From: Pholis gunnellus
Taxonomy: Eukaryota > Chordata > Actinopteri > Perciformes > Pholidae
Assembly (NCBI GenBank): GCA_910591455.2
Contig: OU342809.1
Location: 14,919,519 to 14,983,518, forward strand
DNA length: 64,000 nt
Direction of reading: 5' to 3'
Of the stretch, positions 1 through 11,756 are shown piece after piece. How positions within the stretch are numbered: the stretch's first letter is position 1; every line of letters begins with the position of its first letter. The position numbers and the translations under genes were made by a program. The notes under the pieces were generated by a model. It saw only the letters and a list, made by a program, of their open reading frames with translations, was not told where the DNA came from and did not search any database.

Positions 1-176
1 CTGTTTGAAGAGCTTCCTAAAGCAGCTGTGAGACAAACACCCATGAAGTGGAAAGATCCATCGAGGTCCAAAGCGTTTATACTGTCACATGCAAGTACAG
101 AAATATGCACATAAATGCAAATGCAATGAATGAAATACACACACCAACCAGATTCTTAGAAATATTATTTCTCATC

Positions 177-178
<2 letters not shown>

Positions 179-212
<34 letters not shown>
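179..212 (+). repeat. (CA)17 microsatellite
   Basis: Uninterrupted CA tract. Confidence 0.95.
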
Positions 213-213
<1 letters not shown>

Positions 214-984
214 CCCCCTCTAAGCTCTAAGTAAACTTCCGCCAGGAGGAGCCCTGGTGTGTAACGTCGCAGCAGCAGATTGAGTGTGTTTGAAGTGCAG
301 TGTGATGGAAGAGCTGGTAAACAGCAGATGAAAAGGCAGCATCTCTCTGTGTGCCGCTGTCTGTCTCACCTGCCAGTGGGGCGATAACTTCATCCACATC
401 ACATGTCGCCATATCAAAGACAGACAAATGCCAAGCAGTGTCTCTGAGTTGCAGGTTCACACGCGCTCAGTTTAACTCATCTCCCTCACTTAGGGCATCT
501 GATTTAACTCGTCTGAAAAGCTAAATGCCTTTTAAACTCCACTGAAGATTTCAGCGCCGCATGCTCTGACTCGCCGACGCCCCCTTGAACTTGGCTGACT
601 TTCAAAGCAGTTTGTTTGTGTCCAGTTACCAAACACTGGTGCTGCTGCAAGTTGGAATATTGATAAATAAAACTTTCATAATCCAGATTTTGGTGGCTGA
701 CTTCATATTGATGTCTTCGGTATTTTGAATTTTTTATGACCAGCGTTTCTCAGTAGCCATAAAAGTAAAAACATTTTTATTTATTTTTTTTAAAGCAGAG
801 CTGCAACAGTCCTGTTAGCAGTGCATGGAGCAGTACATGGACTGTGCTGTGCGTCGAGCAATGTGCTATCTTATTGGTGTTTAGCTCATCCCCCTCACCA
901 CTTGACCCTCTAACCTCTGTAGAAGATAAGGCTGATGAGATTAGGCATTAACATTCTCAACCACCCACCACAGCCATCTATCAT

Positions 985-1007
985 TGTGTGTGTGTGCGTG
1001 TGTGTGT
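985..1007 (+). repeat. Interrupted (TG) microsatellite
   Basis: TG tract with a single TGCG interruption at 997. Confidence 0.9.
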
Positions 1008-2661
1008 TTGCAGATGGGAGGCAATGGGTGTGTGAGGTAGTGAAAAAGAGAACAAGAGGGGGTGAAACAACCTTAATACACGTACATTACACAATTAGAC
1101 ACAAACACATACCGTATCCATATGTGCATGCCTGAACACGAGCATGCGTCTGCACACAAGCACGAACAGATACGCAAATTAACATTTGGGACAATCTCCA
1201 TGAAAGGTAACATCACTGAACCAGTGTGCATCATACACATCTGTGGTGTAACAGCCATTTCTAACCCATGTGGAACTGTAGATTATGCTTGTACATTTAG
1301 CGGTCTACAAACTGATGGATTTTGCTGTGTGTCTTTCTATCTTCTGCAACTAAATGTGAATCATTACCTTGTGTACAGTAGTTTTCAGAGAAACATCTGT
1401 GGTGTTTTCAGAGTGGTGCTCTACTACCCGGAGCTGCAGACTTTGACTTGCCTGACAGCTTGACTTGACAACAAAAACTTGAACAGTTCAGACTGGATAA
1501 CTCAATGATAATATGTCGCAATTTGCCATGTTGCGGGTTACTGGAAAGGTTTTGTAGCTGTAGTAAATAAAGTGCATTTACTTAATCATTGTGAATACAT
1601 TTATGATTGTCGGGTTGCCTATTGCTGTGCAATTGGCCTATTCAGAAAGCCAGTCGAATGGATCCACACACATACATACATACATTTATAGTTATTTCTT
1701 ATTATGCTTTAAAAGATCCAATACATTGCATTGAGGAGACTTGGTCTCAGCTATGTAAAACAGTAAATAATTAGTACAGTCAGTGTTCAGAGAGACTCTG
1801 AGAGACTCTAATGAAGACTTCAGACTTGACCAAGACTTTTTGAATTACTTAAGACTTCGCTTGAACATTCCCTCAAAAGAAAAACAGCTCTGCTTCTTTT
1901 ACACTGATCTTGGAAGGGGAGAAGGTGGGACAGCTGACATGCACCAAAACAACCCTAAATCTAAAATGATCCTTAGTGCTAAAAAAAACAACAACATACG
2001 AGACCACAGCGATATGCCAAACCAAAGGAGCAGGACAGTTCTTCTGTGTATAACTGCTTTTGTGGGTAACAAAAACACACCCCAATGCTGCAAAAATACT
2101 CACAAAACACCCTGCAATAAGCTGACTGTAGATAAGCAGCGATGAGCCTGCACTTAGCCTGGGATCCACTACTACGGCTCTGGAACTATTCTGGGATCAG
2201 ATCCAAGTCTTCCAATCTCAGTATCGACTCAATACCCATGGATCTCATGGACTTGCAATAGAAACGTCCTTGTACAGCGTTACGCAATAACCAGTTGCTG
2301 AAAACTCCTTATTGAGCGTATTCAAAAGCAAAAAGGGGTGTGTGGGCGAGATGTGATGTTGTTGAATTAACAGTAATGTTACTTTGCCGTGTTCTGTTCT
2401 GTGTCTTCATAATACAAGTTGTACTCAGCTGTATGAGCTTTCTCTGACCCTATGCATGTGACCCTTCACCCTCACATTTGTAGTTATGACATTGACCTCT
2501 CCCTCTGACCTGGATGTAAATAAACCCAGTACTGTAGAGCAGTCTGTTTTTGGCCCGTCCCTGTACATACAAACCTGTAAATACAAACAGCTATGCATGC
2601 TGAAAACCTAGCAATTCTTTCAGGTACTTTTATAATCCCCAAATTCTCATATGGCATGTGC

Positions 2662-2730
2662 TGAAAAAAAAAAAAAGAATAATTTAAAAAAGTAGAAAAA
2701 AGAAAAGATAAAAAAAAAAAAAAAAAAAAG
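2662..2730 (+). repeat. A-rich low-complexity tract
   Basis: Two poly-A runs (13 and about 20 bases) are joined by AAAAG/AATAA sequence. It could be the tail of a decayed retroelement, but no body was identified upstream. Confidence 0.85.
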
Positions 2731-3609
2731 GTTTAAATTAAATGAGTTGATAATATTGTCAGGCAATATCCTCTCTTGGACAGTGTGTGTAGAGTCTTCC
2801 TGTTTTCTTACTCCTGTGGGTGGTTCTCTTCCTTTGCCTGTCCTCCTGTGTTTCTGCTCACCATCTGTGTCAGTTGTTGTCAGTTGGCATTTTTACAGCA
2901 GCGAGGGTTGAGGCAGAGCAGAAACGAGAGGGGGAGTGTTCACCAGCTGACCTCTGTGATGGCACTCCAGCAGTGCTATATGTTGGCAAAGCTATCTACG
3001 CCTGGGACACAATTTGAGAAGTTCAGTTCCTGGCATGAAGCACCAATCATGACAGCATATGTCCATGCTCGACATGTGAAGGCCCGCTGGATGTGCAGCA
3101 GCTCTAGAAAACAGTTTAGGCTGGAACCAAAAAAAAACTTTAAAAAAAAATATACACTTGAATACCCACTGTGTAGTTTTGAAAGGTAAACAATTGCTCA
3201 TCATTTGATTGCAAATACTATTTCACCCCTGACAAAGTCACATTTTAAGAAAACAATGAACTACAGTTTTTTTTTCTCATCTATAAGTGGTAAAATACCT
3301 GAATTCAAAAGATATTTGAATGAATAAAACCTGTTTTCTACAACCCAGTGTAATAAGGCTACATCATGCATTTCCTGGCTTGTAGCTGCAGAACAGGAGG
3401 AGTGCCGTCTTTGCCTCAGCCCTCTGCCCGGCCTCGTGGACTAGCTACCCTGAAAGTGGGATTCCAAAGGGATTGTGATTCTGTTTCAGCCTGTGATGTT
3501 TCAAATAGATGGAGGTGTCTGATTTTTAATCTGTGCTAAAGATATTTTACATTTAATAAATAACCATTGAAATCAAAAACTTCCTCTGTGTGCAGTTCAT
3601 TGTGAACAC

Positions 3610-3626
3610 GTGTGTGTGTGTGTGTG
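3610..3626 (+). repeat. (GT)8 tract directly before a CAG acceptor
   Basis: The tract is followed at once by CAG at 3627-3629, the acceptor of the candidate exon at 3630. UG repeats near acceptors are TDP-43 binding sites in vertebrates. Confidence 0.9.
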
Positions 3627-3629
3627 CAG

Positions 3630-3876
3630 TGCTGTCTTTGCCCTCAGCCGTGGTAATCTCTGCGAGCCGACAGCTCAGCTGAGCGTGCCTGGCCCAGCTG
3701 TAGAAGGAATCCCGGGTAACGTGGTCCCCTCAGATAAACAACCTGTCCCTCCATTCAGCTTGACCACTCAACCAAGAGGAGAGGAGATTAGCACCTCAAA
3801 CACCTCAGCGCACACTTCAGAAAGTACCCTGACACTCACCCCCGAGACCGGGGTGACCTCTGTCACCCTTACTGAG
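3630..3876 (+). CDS. Candidate internal exon, Ser/Thr/Pro-rich, gene unknown
   Basis: The segment is open from an AG acceptor (CAG at 3627-3629) to a GT donor (ACTGAG followed by gtaggc, 3871-3882). One leading base is followed by 82 codons. A second acceptor with a better pyrimidine tract ends at 3647 and would give exon 3648-3876 in the same frame. About 23 of 82 residues are Ser or Thr and many others are Pro, with one N-glycosylation sequon (Asn-Thr-Ser) near residue 60. That composition fits an O-glycosylated extracellular stem, but this is inference. The other two frames hit stops early. A (GT) tract at 3610-3626 runs straight into the acceptor. No neighbouring exon of the same gene could be found, and I do not recognise the protein. 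Chance openness cannot be excluded. Confidence 0.35.
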
Positions 3877-4768
3877 GTAGGCCAAGGATCACAGTAGACC
3901 TAAGCAAGTAAAGGTGCTGTGATAGCATGATAAAATAATCCACAGGCACTCAACAAATGATTCCCCTCCACACATCCAACAGCACTGAATAAAAGCTAAA
4001 GCCATTATTGGAGTGGGAGCCATGTCCATAATCTGACTGAGAGCTTGTGTAGATCCTCAGATAGTGACCAGCTCTCCTCATCATGGGTCTCCCCAGTGAT
4101 TAGTCTACCCCTGGTCATCTGTATGTACTAAACTCTATTTCATAACCTCCATTAGCCCACTGGCGGATGGCTAGTACTCACCTACAGGCAGTGTGCTCCC
4201 CCGAGGAGCATTAAGGACAGGATGGAAGGACAAGCCTCCTCCCTCCCTCCTTCTCTTTCCTTTCCTTCATCATGCCCGCGCAATCTCTCTCAGTATGTCA
4301 GCCTTGCCCCCTGCTCTTTCCTCAGCCCGGCTCTTTTCCATCAACCCTCTGCAGATCCCTTTTCCCCCTGCAGCCCCCATCCCCCTCCGGCCTCATAACT
4401 TACAGGACCGGGCATAGCGTAGCCTCGGTCTCATGGGTAAACGGTCATAGTAGCGCCTCTTGGAGGTAAATGGATCTCTTTCCCTGGAGTCCCAGATCAC
4501 AGATGAGCCCAGTTGACATTCTTTCTTTCTATTTAAGCGAGCAGAGTGATGTAGTAGAAGATGAGAAGGCAGAGAAAGAAAGGAGCGGAGGAATAAACTA
4601 TGTAGGAGTGACAGGAACACAACACAAAGCACAGTAGAACCCCCCCCCTGCACTATTTCTCTCTCTTTCTCTCTGCAGCAATCCCTTCACCCCTTTTGAG
4701 CCAGATAAGATCAACCGAGTGTCAGTCATCAACAGCCTCCTGTCACACTGTGATTGTTCATCTGTTTT

Positions 4769-4790
4769 GTGTGTGTGTGTGTGTGTGTGT
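4769..4790 (+). repeat. (GT)11 microsatellite
   Basis: Perfect tract in a purine-rich neighbourhood. Confidence 0.95.
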
Positions 4791-5099
4791 AAATGTGCAG
4801 TCCAATGCGACATCGCTGCATACATTTAATGCCTGCATGTTCAAGGGAACAATAGAAGAGGAAGTGAGGAACGAGGTGGAGGGAATGCAAAGGACAAGAG
4901 GTAGAGGAGGAGGGGATGCATAAAGATGAGAGGAGGGACAAGAGGAGCAGGGAAGGAAACGAAGGAGAGGAGGAGGTGAGGGACCTAGGACACAAGGCAT
5001 CCAAGGGGAAAACGACAAGGAGTCAGAAGGACTTGCGCAACGACTGTGAAACTATCTCATTTTTATCTGGCGAGAGGACTTCCGAAGTGATCCGCACAA

Positions 5100-5480
5100 C
5101 CTAATTATTTTCCCCTAATAAAAGCAACATATGCTAAGACAATAAAAGGCCTTATTGGACACCTATTCATTAAAGAGGAGCAGTAAAAGGAGCAGGACTC
5201 TGGCACAGGGATTAGCTTTTAAAAGGGCTTTTCTCTGCTTGGAAATGGCCTTAGTCTTCCTTTAGCACGCCCATTTGGGTGCATAGCCCACCATAAAAGA
5301 TCTGAATTATACATGAAGAGGCCTGGCTGCTTTATTGGCTGTGATCATTTTTTTCACTCTCACCTGATTGCGTCGAGTGCAAGATACCTCAAAGTTTGAA
5401 CCAAATCACTTGTGGATCTCATCTGCGGTTTATGAACACAAGGCGTGCAGGTCTGAGCGAAGAAATGCACGACAACCATT
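5100..5480. promoter_or_regulatory. Enhancer-like AT-rich block, no repeats
   Basis: A complex, repeat-free stretch carries homeodomain-type cores (taattatt, cctaataaaa), a ccttattgg motif, agattagctttt-type sites and aaagtttgaacc. Its texture resembles vertebrate conserved non-coding elements. There is no open frame. Conservation cannot be seen from one sequence, so this is a candidate only. Confidence 0.2.
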
Positions 5481-6261
5481 CAGCAGCAATAACATAACCC
5501 ATAATTCACAAAAGTTGGTCAAGTTAGTAACACCTGGTTGAAATAACGCATGCTGCTGACTCAAGTCTGACAGCTTGACACAGTGAAGTCATTATTCCAT
5601 ATGGTCAATGTACTGTAAGTGTCAGTAGGTTTCTATTATGAGCAGAGCAATGCTGTCTGTGTGTCGGTATGCGAGTGTGTGATGGGCTGGTGTAATAGGG
5701 CCACACACAGGTGTGTGTATGCCCACCTCCTCACTGATGCACCAGCTAATTGGTCTCCTGCGGCAACCTGACATATTCACACACTCACAAACTCTCAGAC
5801 ACACACATTTTCAGGTGTGCACATACCAAAAGCCCAGACACACACAATGTAGTGTGCAATAGTTTTATTCACGTGTATACAGAGTGTGTAAATATGCACA
5901 CACAACCACCACGCATGTGCCGACATGCACAGGCAGCCCGCAGAGTGTATTTCCAAATGAACTCATTATCACAGTGCTGACTCCAAGTGACGAATGACAC
6001 CCTAACAGACTGCTAGAACTGTACACACATACACTATAAAGTACTGTAAAGGAAAGAAAAACAATGACCAGAAAGGCATACTGTAATACACCAGCTATGT
6101 AATGTATTCAAAAGCCAAACACAAAAAACATAATGCAAAAATCATCTAGCTTTTTATTATGGTAAATACCGGTGATGATAGCAGCCGTCACTCAAAGAGC
6201 AGACTTGCACCCGGCTGTAACAATTACTGCGAATACAATCCCCAAATTTAACATTACAAAT

Positions 6262-6285
6262 GGGGGGGGGGGGGGGGGGGGGGGG
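6262..6285 (+). repeat. G24 homopolymer
   Basis: Twenty-four consecutive G, with potential for G-quadruplex formation. The length may be inexact because of sequencing error. Confidence 0.9.
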
Positions 6286-6634
6286 AGCCCTATTGTTCAA
6301 CAGAGCAGAGCTACATTTTAAAGCTATCACATAAAGCAGAAAGGGAAATGTATTTTTAGGCAAATGACTGATATGGTTGGAACATAACTATGAATGAGAA
6401 GTAGTCGTGTCCCACTGAATGCACATAAAGTGGGTTGCCGTTGCAAATAAAAATGTCCTTTGTCTAAGATCTTTCCTCAATGGCTGAATGATACATGTTT
6501 ATTCTCAGTGATCTGTTTGTTTGCTTTCAAGCTCCTCATAACCATATCTTAAGTTAATTTTCCTCTTTGTCTATAGCAGGAAATAAAACAAAAAAAGTCT
6601 GTTCACATTGCCTGTCCTGCTCATAACCCATTCT

Positions 6635-6647
6635 CCCCCCCCCCCCC
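6635..6647 (+). repeat. C13 homopolymer
   Basis: Thirteen consecutive C after CCCATTCT. Confidence 0.9.
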
Positions 6648-6879
6648 TCGCCTTCCTTCGTGTTGGAGGTCAAGAGAGGGATGTTCTGTTTTAAATAAGA
6701 AGGCAGCGCTGGCCCATTAAACTCTGATAGTAATGATATTAATTTGGCAGGAACGTGTCATTTTCACAGGAGAGCAACTAGCTGAACTGTCATTACGCAC
6801 ACACACTTACACACACGGGCAGAGCATTCTGTCTCATTCACACTCTCTCTTCTTACACACACTCGCTCACAAAAGCATG

Positions 6880-6951
6880 CTCTCTCTCTCTCTTTCTCTC
6901 TCACACTCACACACACACACACACACTCTCACACACACACACACACACACC
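6880..6951 (+). repeat. Compound (CT)/(CA) microsatellite
   Basis: (CT) tract to about 6902, then (CA) with CTCT interruptions to 6951. Confidence 0.95.
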
Positions 6952-7622
6952 AGGAACATGTCACAGGAGAGCAGCTAGCGGTAACATTATGAGAGAGTCG
7001 GAGAGATCTGCTAATGGGATAGATTAGTGTGCCCTTGGTCACAACGGCTACAATGGAGTGACTGGAGCTGTGACTTATATCCATGTCCCCCCCTGTTCAC
7101 CCCCTTTTTAACCTCCTCTATAGCACTTTCTCCTGCCTCTCTTCCTCTGACCCCTTCTTCCTCTCTTCCTTCTGATGCTCCAGAGCCTCACATTAATTTT
7201 TTCTCTTTAGCCTCTATGGGGCACCTGGTTTATGACTCGGTGCTGGAAACTTCATCAGAACAGAAGCTGAATGAAGATCAGGGAGAAGATGCCAGAACTG
7301 TTGGTGTTGCAGCCAGAATGCAAAGCAGCGACACATTATCAGAATTCTTTTCTTTTCCATTCATGGATCTTTGTTAATGGAGCCTAATGAGCACCAAGGA
7401 CCTTCCTAATCAATACATGAATAAAAGTGATGGCAATCACAAAGTGTTAGTTGCATGCTGAATGAAAAGCTGTCACAATCAACACAGCTGAAATGTTTTC
7501 ATTATGTAGCATCCTTTATATCGTTAGTAGCATTTAAATTAAATTAAATCTACTGCAGATGTCTGGGTTTGGTCATGTGTCTATGTCACATGGTTTACAT
7601 TGAAATTTGAATGGGGCAAAGT

Positions 7623-7651
7623 GCCTCTATATGCAAAATGCATATAGAGGC
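7623..7651. repeat. Perfect 13-bp inverted repeat (hairpin)
   Basis: GCCTCTATATGCA (7623-7635) is followed by AAA and the exact inverse TGCATATAGAGGC (7639-7651). The right arm runs straight into a GTGTGTGC-type microsatellite. It is too short for a microRNA precursor. Confidence 0.9.
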
Positions 7652-7716
7652 GTGCGTGCATGTGTGCGTGTGTGTGCGTGTGTGTGTGCGTGTGTGTGCG
7701 TGTGTGTGTGCGTGTG
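7651..7716 (+). repeat. (GTGTGTGC) microsatellite
   Basis: GT tract regularly interrupted by GC every 8-10 bases. All alternating purine-pyrimidine. Begins at the right arm of the hairpin at 7623-7651. Confidence 0.9.
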
Positions 7717-8233
7717 TTCATGTGCAAGTGAGAAAACCTGAGAATGAGAAGAGATTGGTCATTTAAATAAAAGAACACCTGGTCTCGAGGAAAAAGGTGT
7801 TAAGATTAAGAAAACTAAGAAAGCAATAAAGTTACTCTTGGGGCAAAAACCCAAAGTGACTGCAGAGCGAGCGTCTGAGCGTTGACCTTTACTTGTTATA
7901 ATTAATGTAGACTGTTGTTATCCCTACCAATGAACAGCCAAGGTAGGTCACTATACCTTTAAATTCCTTTAGCGTACTTGCCACCCGGCATGAGAGTTTC
8001 CCATCAACGATGGCTTCAATGGGGAGATTTAGTGTCAATTACAAAAAGGAAGACCACTACAGCAAAAAATGTACACACATGCTAAGAATATTTTTCTCTG
8101 TTGGCTAATTGATGAAACGCTTTGAATTTAAGGTCTGGATTTGAGTCACTCCGCTGCATATCAGGCTATGACACCAATTACATCTGTCCATCGCCTGTCT
8201 CTGCTAAATATACTCACACACAATGTCTCTCTG

Positions 8234-8250
8234 GCACACACACACACACA
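8234..8250 (+). repeat. (CA)8 microsatellite
   Basis: Short perfect tract. Confidence 0.9.
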
Positions 8251-8400
8251 GGTGACATATGCATGCCTACATACATTCAAACACACATTGAGCCTCAAAG
8301 CAGTAAAAACACTACAGAGGGAAGTGCCACCGCATTATGCAGTAGAAGAACAAACTGGATGCATTTACCTATTTGTGTTGGTATGCTGATCCATGTGTAT

Positions 8401-8480
8401 GTGTGTGTGTGTGTGTGTGTTTCCCAATATGCCCCCGTGGGTATGTTGTGTATGGATGTGTGTGTGTGTGTGTGTGTGTT
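8401..8480 (+). repeat. Twin (GT)10 tracts
   Basis: Tracts at 8401-8421 and 8457-8480, both followed by TTTCC. A local duplication is possible. Confidence 0.9.
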
Positions 8481-8519
8481 TCCGTGTGTGTCCACGCTGA
8501 CCCCATCTCGGCACTCCTG

Positions 8520-8645
8520 ACCGGTTGAATGCGGGCTGCATAAATTAGTGCCGATGCTCTGCGATGTAATTATGCCGCTGTCAGTACGGCCCCTCTACTC
8601 AAATTCATTTTAATAAAGTTGGTCTCCAAGGTTACCGACCGGGGG
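8520..8645. promoter_or_regulatory. Enhancer-like block after twin TG tracts
   Basis: The repeat-free sequence includes cataaattagtgcc, gatgtaattatgccgc and ttttaataaagttgg, followed by ggttaccgaccgggggtcac. The TAATTA-type cores and a GGGTCA half-site suggest regulatory DNA. It sits between TG/CA microsatellite clusters. Confidence 0.18.
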
Positions 8646-8749
8646 TCACCTTCGGTGTCAGCCCCTATGGATCGCGCCCGAAGAACGTTCTGAAAGTCTG
8701 CGGTCGGACTACGGTAACACCTTTACACGACAGCCTGAACCCCCACATC

Positions 8750-8752
<3 letters not shown>

Positions 8753-8796
<44 letters not shown>
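8753..8796 (+). repeat. (AC)22 microsatellite
   Basis: Perfect tract. Confidence 0.95.
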
Positions 8797-8798
<2 letters not shown>

Positions 8799-8941
8799 CC
8801 CACTGACTTACGCAGGATGGAGAGAGGCAGGTGGCAGAACGGAGCAGGGAGGAAACAAGAGAGGGGGAAATGAAGAGGTGGTACACAGAGAGAGACAGAC
8901 CTGAGAGAAAACTGTTGAAATGGAAACGTAGAATAGAAAAT

Positions 8942-8958
8942 GGGGGGGGGGGGGGGGG
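8942..8958 (+). repeat. G17 homopolymer
   Basis: Seventeen G within a 250-base purine-rich (GA-biased) region, 8820-9060. Confidence 0.9.
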
Positions 8959-10961
8959 AATAAAGGAAGGAATAAAATGAGACCAAAAGAGTCCAAGGAG
9001 AGGAGAGGGACAAGGGTAGAGGGACAAGGAGAGGGCGAGGGAGTGTCTCTCTTGGGCAGATGGCGTGGGTGTATTCTCATTTGTCCTGCTACAGTGTGTG
9101 TGTGCTAACACTAACCTCCAGGGCAGAGCTGCAGCACAGAACACGCTCTCAATTAGCCAATAACACAGACCTGCACACAGCTGGGAGAGGGAAAAGGCAC
9201 TGCTCTGTCTCCGCACAACAAATAGTTAAACACACAGGAACGGCTGTATGAAATTCCAAATAAATAAATCCTGGATTATTTTTCAAATACCACATCTCTA
9301 GATGTTTGAAGTGTAATGTTTTTGTGCTTAGTGGCAGTAGAAGTTATGCACCTTCAGGTTTAACAGTCATGCTTGAAGTGATTGAGACAGATACGGCATT
9401 AGCAAATGTTTGCATAGAAACATTGAAATTGAACAACCCTAGGAATGTGGCATATACATATAAGTCGTAGAGAAATTGTGGTGAAAATGTAATTGCAAAT
9501 CTAAATTGAGAAATGCCCAGCCTCTTAAGCTGTGTGCATCCATTTATCAAGTTGGATAATGGTTTTCATAGGCTTTCATTTTCTTGTACTACTTTTTTAC
9601 TATATTTGCTTTACTTGCTTTTATTGTTGTCATACGCACAGTGTGATTAGCTGAGTTTAAAATGCATTATCAATCAAATGCATTCGTATTGAGTTGACTC
9701 ATCGTTTATGATGCAATTTCATATTAGTAAAGAGAAGAAAATGTCGAGAACTGTAGCAAACAAACATTTCTGTCCTGAAATGATAAAAAGGTTTTGCTGC
9801 TTGTTACTGATATAAAGTCATCATCTTCCTCTCTGACTGGACTTTAACTGCCCATGTTTGAAGTTGTTTTGCTGTGAATATTGAAATCTCAGTGTGCGAC
9901 TGACCAGATTCGCTCAAACACGCTCCCTGCACTCTCTTTGGTCCGCTATCATTCAGTGTGTGAGGATGTTTAGCCCAGCCGTGTGGGCCGGGGTGACTTT
10001 GAGTGCCTGTGTAATAGTTACGGCAGCACGCTTTGTTAGCTGCAGGTAATTTACGGTTGAACTGGCCTGATAGTCTGATACGATCGACTGCCCCGACTGT
10101 CTTTACCAGCCGGCCCCAAAGACACAGAGGAAGACTAAGAAAGAGACACAGAGGGAGAGAAGAAGACTGTAGGCGGCAGGGCGACTTAAACTGTCTCCAC
10201 GGTAGGGTAGAATCTAGATTTACACTAAAAGATGCAGAGAAATAATAACGCAAGAATGAGTGTGACAAAAGCGCACAGAGGAATGAGTAATGCAGGTGAA
10301 ATGAGGGTGAGAGAAATGAAAGAGTTGCAGAGCAGTTACGTTCTCAACATCTCTCTTGAGGTGTGCTGAGAATTAGATTGCATTAAAGACTGACAGTCCA
10401 TTCATCTGAACCATAACAAGAAGGAACATTTAGTTAATTGAATGATTAATAAATTCAGCTCAGTCACACTATTTCACTCTGGTGTTGGCTTTGGATAAAA
10501 ATGTCTGCCAAATGGGAGACGTCATATATCACTTGTTTGAAACCCTTTGCCCGAACTTCAATATAACTTCAACTAGTCGAGCTGTGTGTACAAAGTAAGG
10601 CCGATACAGCCGCTGCATAGCGAGTTGTTTAACCTTGTGCTCTGATCGCCTGTCTGTCTTCCTCTCTGTTGCATCAGAAGTGTTTGGGCATGTTTTTTTT
10701 TTGTTGCTGGCTCATCGTTACCTCGGTCTGTGAGACGCGAGTCCTTCAACTCAAACTAAAGTGCAGCTGGAGAGCAAACCAACACCTGTCTTGAACAGAC
10801 ACACCAGCATCCACACCCACTTTGCTACACCTTCCATCCCTTAATAAAGACAGGCACAGACCCTTGCTCAACGTAGAGCATTTTGTTCACCCCCTTCCCT
10901 AATCCAGTTAGGCAGGAACATCCTCACCCTTCGCTCTCCTCCCTCGTACCTCTTTCTCCAG

Positions 10962-11066
10962 GATTGGCTACTCTAATCCAGTCTGTCAGGCCAACCAGGT
11001 CCCTGACTGCTGTCCTCCTTTCATCTCCCATCTTCAAACAGAATGAGGATACTTTCATAACGCTGG
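10962..11066 (+). CDS. Possible short exon (or 25-nt microexon at its end)
   Basis: A pyrimidine-rich run ends in tctttctccag at 10961. A near-consensus donor (CTGG then gtgagt) starts at 11067. The 105 bases between them are open in one frame only, reading from 10964, and the peptide ends NEDTFITL. A second acceptor (cttcaaacag, ending 11041) sits inside. With the same donor it would define a 25-nt microexon at 11042-11066. The peptide is not recognisable and no flanking exon is evident, so this is a splice-signal observation rather than an established exon. Confidence 0.18.
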
Positions 11067-11623
11067 GTGAGTGACAGGTTGAGGAGTCAGGCCCGTGATA
11101 TGGACAGTCACTTTGTCCTGTTTAACTACACTAATGGAGGATAAGAGGCACGTCACAGGGACAGGTGGAGATGGGACGGGACAGAAGACACAGACACTCA
11201 TCTTTAATAATGGCCGATTTGTGGATGAAGGGACAGGGATGTGTATTACATCAGATAGCAGAGGATTTTGTTCCTGCAGTCTCTTTCACCTTTAAAAGAC
11301 TGATCTGACACTCCTTCCGCTCAGTGCATAATGATGTGAGGTAAAACCAAATTCAAGCTTTGTTTGCCGTAAGAGAACAAAACAGCTTCCTAGTTAGCCA
11401 CAGCACAACTGACTGATGTTCGCAAACACAAGAGTCCAAGAACAGTGTTTCTCTTATTCCTAGGTGGACCACTCCAATTTCAGTGTTACATTAACACACA
11501 AATCACTGGTGAACACACACACACGCACAGACAAGCACACACACTCATCTGAATCACGGCTTACACACCCAGTAGGCAGCCTTTTGGATAGATGGCACCT
11601 GCATACAGGAGGAGGGGGCACAC

Positions 11624-11756
11624 AAATAGGATTGGAGAGTGGAAGGGGGTGCGTGGTGGTGGCGGGGTGGGGGTGAGTCCATAAATAGGATTGTGTAGGA
11701 AGCAGGGCAAGCTAAATAGGATTGTAATGTACAGGAAAGGATGTATAAATAGGATA
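11624..11756 (+). repeat. Four dispersed AAATAGGAT copies
   Basis: AAATAGGATT occurs at 11624, 11683 and 11714, and AAATAGGATA at 11747. Spacings are 59, 31 and 33 bases, so this looks like a decayed minisatellite. The copies are seen directly. Confidence 0.8.

Larger units (their letters stand above)
213..3609. other. Non-coding stretch, window start
   Basis: Apart from the listed TG and A-rich tracts I see no gene. Open frames at 1122-1463 and 1783-2145 (113 and 120 codons) lack protein-like composition and splice borders. Around 1430-1480 and 1780-1870 there is degenerate gacttg/gactct repetition. CATACATA units occur near 1670. Confidence 0.6.
3877..7622. other. Non-coding stretch
   Basis: Purine-rich DNA at 4840-5010 and pyrimidine-rich DNA at 4200-4390 and 7085-7180 produce most of the open frames. 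An acceptor-like ttttttctctttag ends at 7210 with an open frame to 7375 but no donor. The 5480-6250 part holds short CA-like sequence only. Confidence 0.6.

Noticed and set aside
1783..2145. 120-codon open frame
   Set aside because: No start context, splice borders or protein-like composition. The left part is degenerate gactct/gacttg repetition and an overlapping minus frame is equally long.
7211..7375. Possible exon after ttttttctctttag
   Set aside because: Open frame of 55 codons but no donor, and it ends in TAA inside AT-rich sequence. It could only be a terminal exon, with no polyadenylation signal suitably placed.
7623..7651. microRNA precursor
   Set aside because: The stem is only 13 bp, far below the length of a pre-miRNA.
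8615..8665. Retinoic-acid type DR5 element
   Set aside because: Only one good half-site (GGGTCA); the second has a mismatch at a key base.
8665..9216. 183-codon minus-strand frame, the longest in the window
   Set aside because: Built from a (CA) tract, a G17 run and a purine-rich region; the translation is runs of CV, P and S/L.
9804..10268. 154-codon minus-strand frame
   Set aside because: Composition is ordinary and no domain, signal or splice support is visible; chance openness in moderately GC-rich DNA.
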